Shown here: piece by piece, positions 63,932-64,000 of the stretch
Layout of the letters: each line of letters begins with the position of its first letter
Numbering within the stretch: position 1 is the stretch's first letter
Assembly (NCBI GenBank): GCA_910579845.1
Contig: CAJTWL010000006.1
Location: 46,842 to 110,841 of the forward strand
Direction: 5' to 3'
Length of the DNA stretch: 64,000 nucleotides
DNA from: an uncultured Muribaculaceae bacterium
Lineage (GTDB): Bacteria > Bacteroidota > Bacteroidia > Bacteroidales > Muribaculaceae
The notes under the pieces: generated by a model
What the model was told of the DNA's origin: nothing
The model's input: the letters and a program-made list of their open reading frames with translations, nothing else
The model's database searches: none
Program-made: the position numbers and the translations under genes

Positions 63932-64000
63932 ATGAATAATTATTCACGCGAGTTCGGGATAAAAACATACGATTTTTATCCCATGGCTAAGGGCACAAAT
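63932..64000 (+). CDS. Start of an unidentified gene cut by the window end
   Basis: An open frame from ATG 63932 (or 63923, in frame) runs to the last base without a stop, giving MNNYSREFGIKTYDFYPM and a few more residues. The residue mix looks like real protein, but 23 residues are too few to name it. An alternative start (ATG 63983, MAKGTN) follows a 10-bp hairpin (63956-63965 with 63973-63982) and is in the same frame, so the hairpin would then be in the leader. Confidence 0.4.
   Translation, partial: MNNYSREFGIKTYDFYPMAKGTN

Noticed and set aside
1..64000. tRNA, rRNA, CRISPR or intact insertion sequence
   Set aside because: By eye I found no tRNA-like cloverleaf end, no regularly spaced repeats and no transposase. 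A tRNAscan or ISfinder run would be decisive; I could not run one.

Overview
The window looks like a chromosomal segment of a Gram-negative gut Bacteroidales, most like Muribaculaceae (family level is inference). The evidence is two SusC/SusD outer-membrane systems, an ECF sigma/FecR anti-sigma pair, PorW- and PorX-type type IX secretion genes, DUF4491 and other Bacteroidetes-restricted families, weak ribosome binding sites, and promoters of the Bacteroidetes form TTTG-N19-TAnnTTTG. I saw no rRNA, tRNA, CRISPR array, intact insertion sequence or prophage.

Layout. 1-5 kb: LD-carboxypeptidase and radical SAM genes (minus), an orphan AAA ATPase, and an MsbA-like ABC exporter. 5.3-13.8 kb: two small membrane proteins (CD225-like and DUF2752), shikimate kinase, a calcineurin-like phosphoesterase, a PorW-like lipoprotein, a PorX-like response regulator and a Sel1-repeat protein, met by a convergent TonB-C protein. 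13.8-18.6 kb: a palindromic repeat, DUF4491, an EamA transporter, lysS and pgi. 18.6-26.9 kb: a membrane-anchored TPR/LuxR-type regulator divergent from a 2100-residue GLUG-type surface protein with a probable type IX secretion tail. 27-32 kb: a candidate structured RNA, relA/spoT and a 7TMR-HD phosphodiesterase. 32-39 kb: a susCDEF operon without enzymes. 39.7-44.2 kb: a surface-glycan cluster (GT2, flippase, LTA-synthase-like transferase). 44.3-56.1 kb: FecR and sigma factor, divergent from STN-type SusC and SusD, followed by a cytosolic Gfo/Idh/MocA oxidoreductase, TatA, a Tat-exported Gfo/Idh/MocA oxidoreductase, a DUF1080 protein and TatC. 56-64 kb: DUF488, a K+/H+ antiporter, an ABC/FtsX system with a lipoprotein, aspartate aminotransferase, a secreted PHP-domain protein and the start of a cut-off gene.

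The most interesting part is 44.3-56.1 kb. A sigma/anti-sigma-controlled glycan importer sits beside a complete minimal Tat translocase (TatA and TatC) that brackets its own likely substrate, a twin-arginine oxidoreductase, together with a DUF1080 protein. This fits oxidative (3-keto sugar) glycan processing in the periplasm, with a folded NAD(P)-loaded enzyme exported by a locus-encoded Tat system. Other notable signals are a two-hairpin RNA with GTGA loops ending in a T-tract just before relA, a recurrent AT-rich motif near gene ends (consensus TTTARACARNYTCTAA), and near-identical promoters in front of the cytosolic oxidoreductase and the aminotransferase. Start sites were moved downstream of the longest open frame for porW, pgi, relA, the GT2, the LTA-synthase-like protein, the sigma factor and the PHP protein; reasons are given in each entry.
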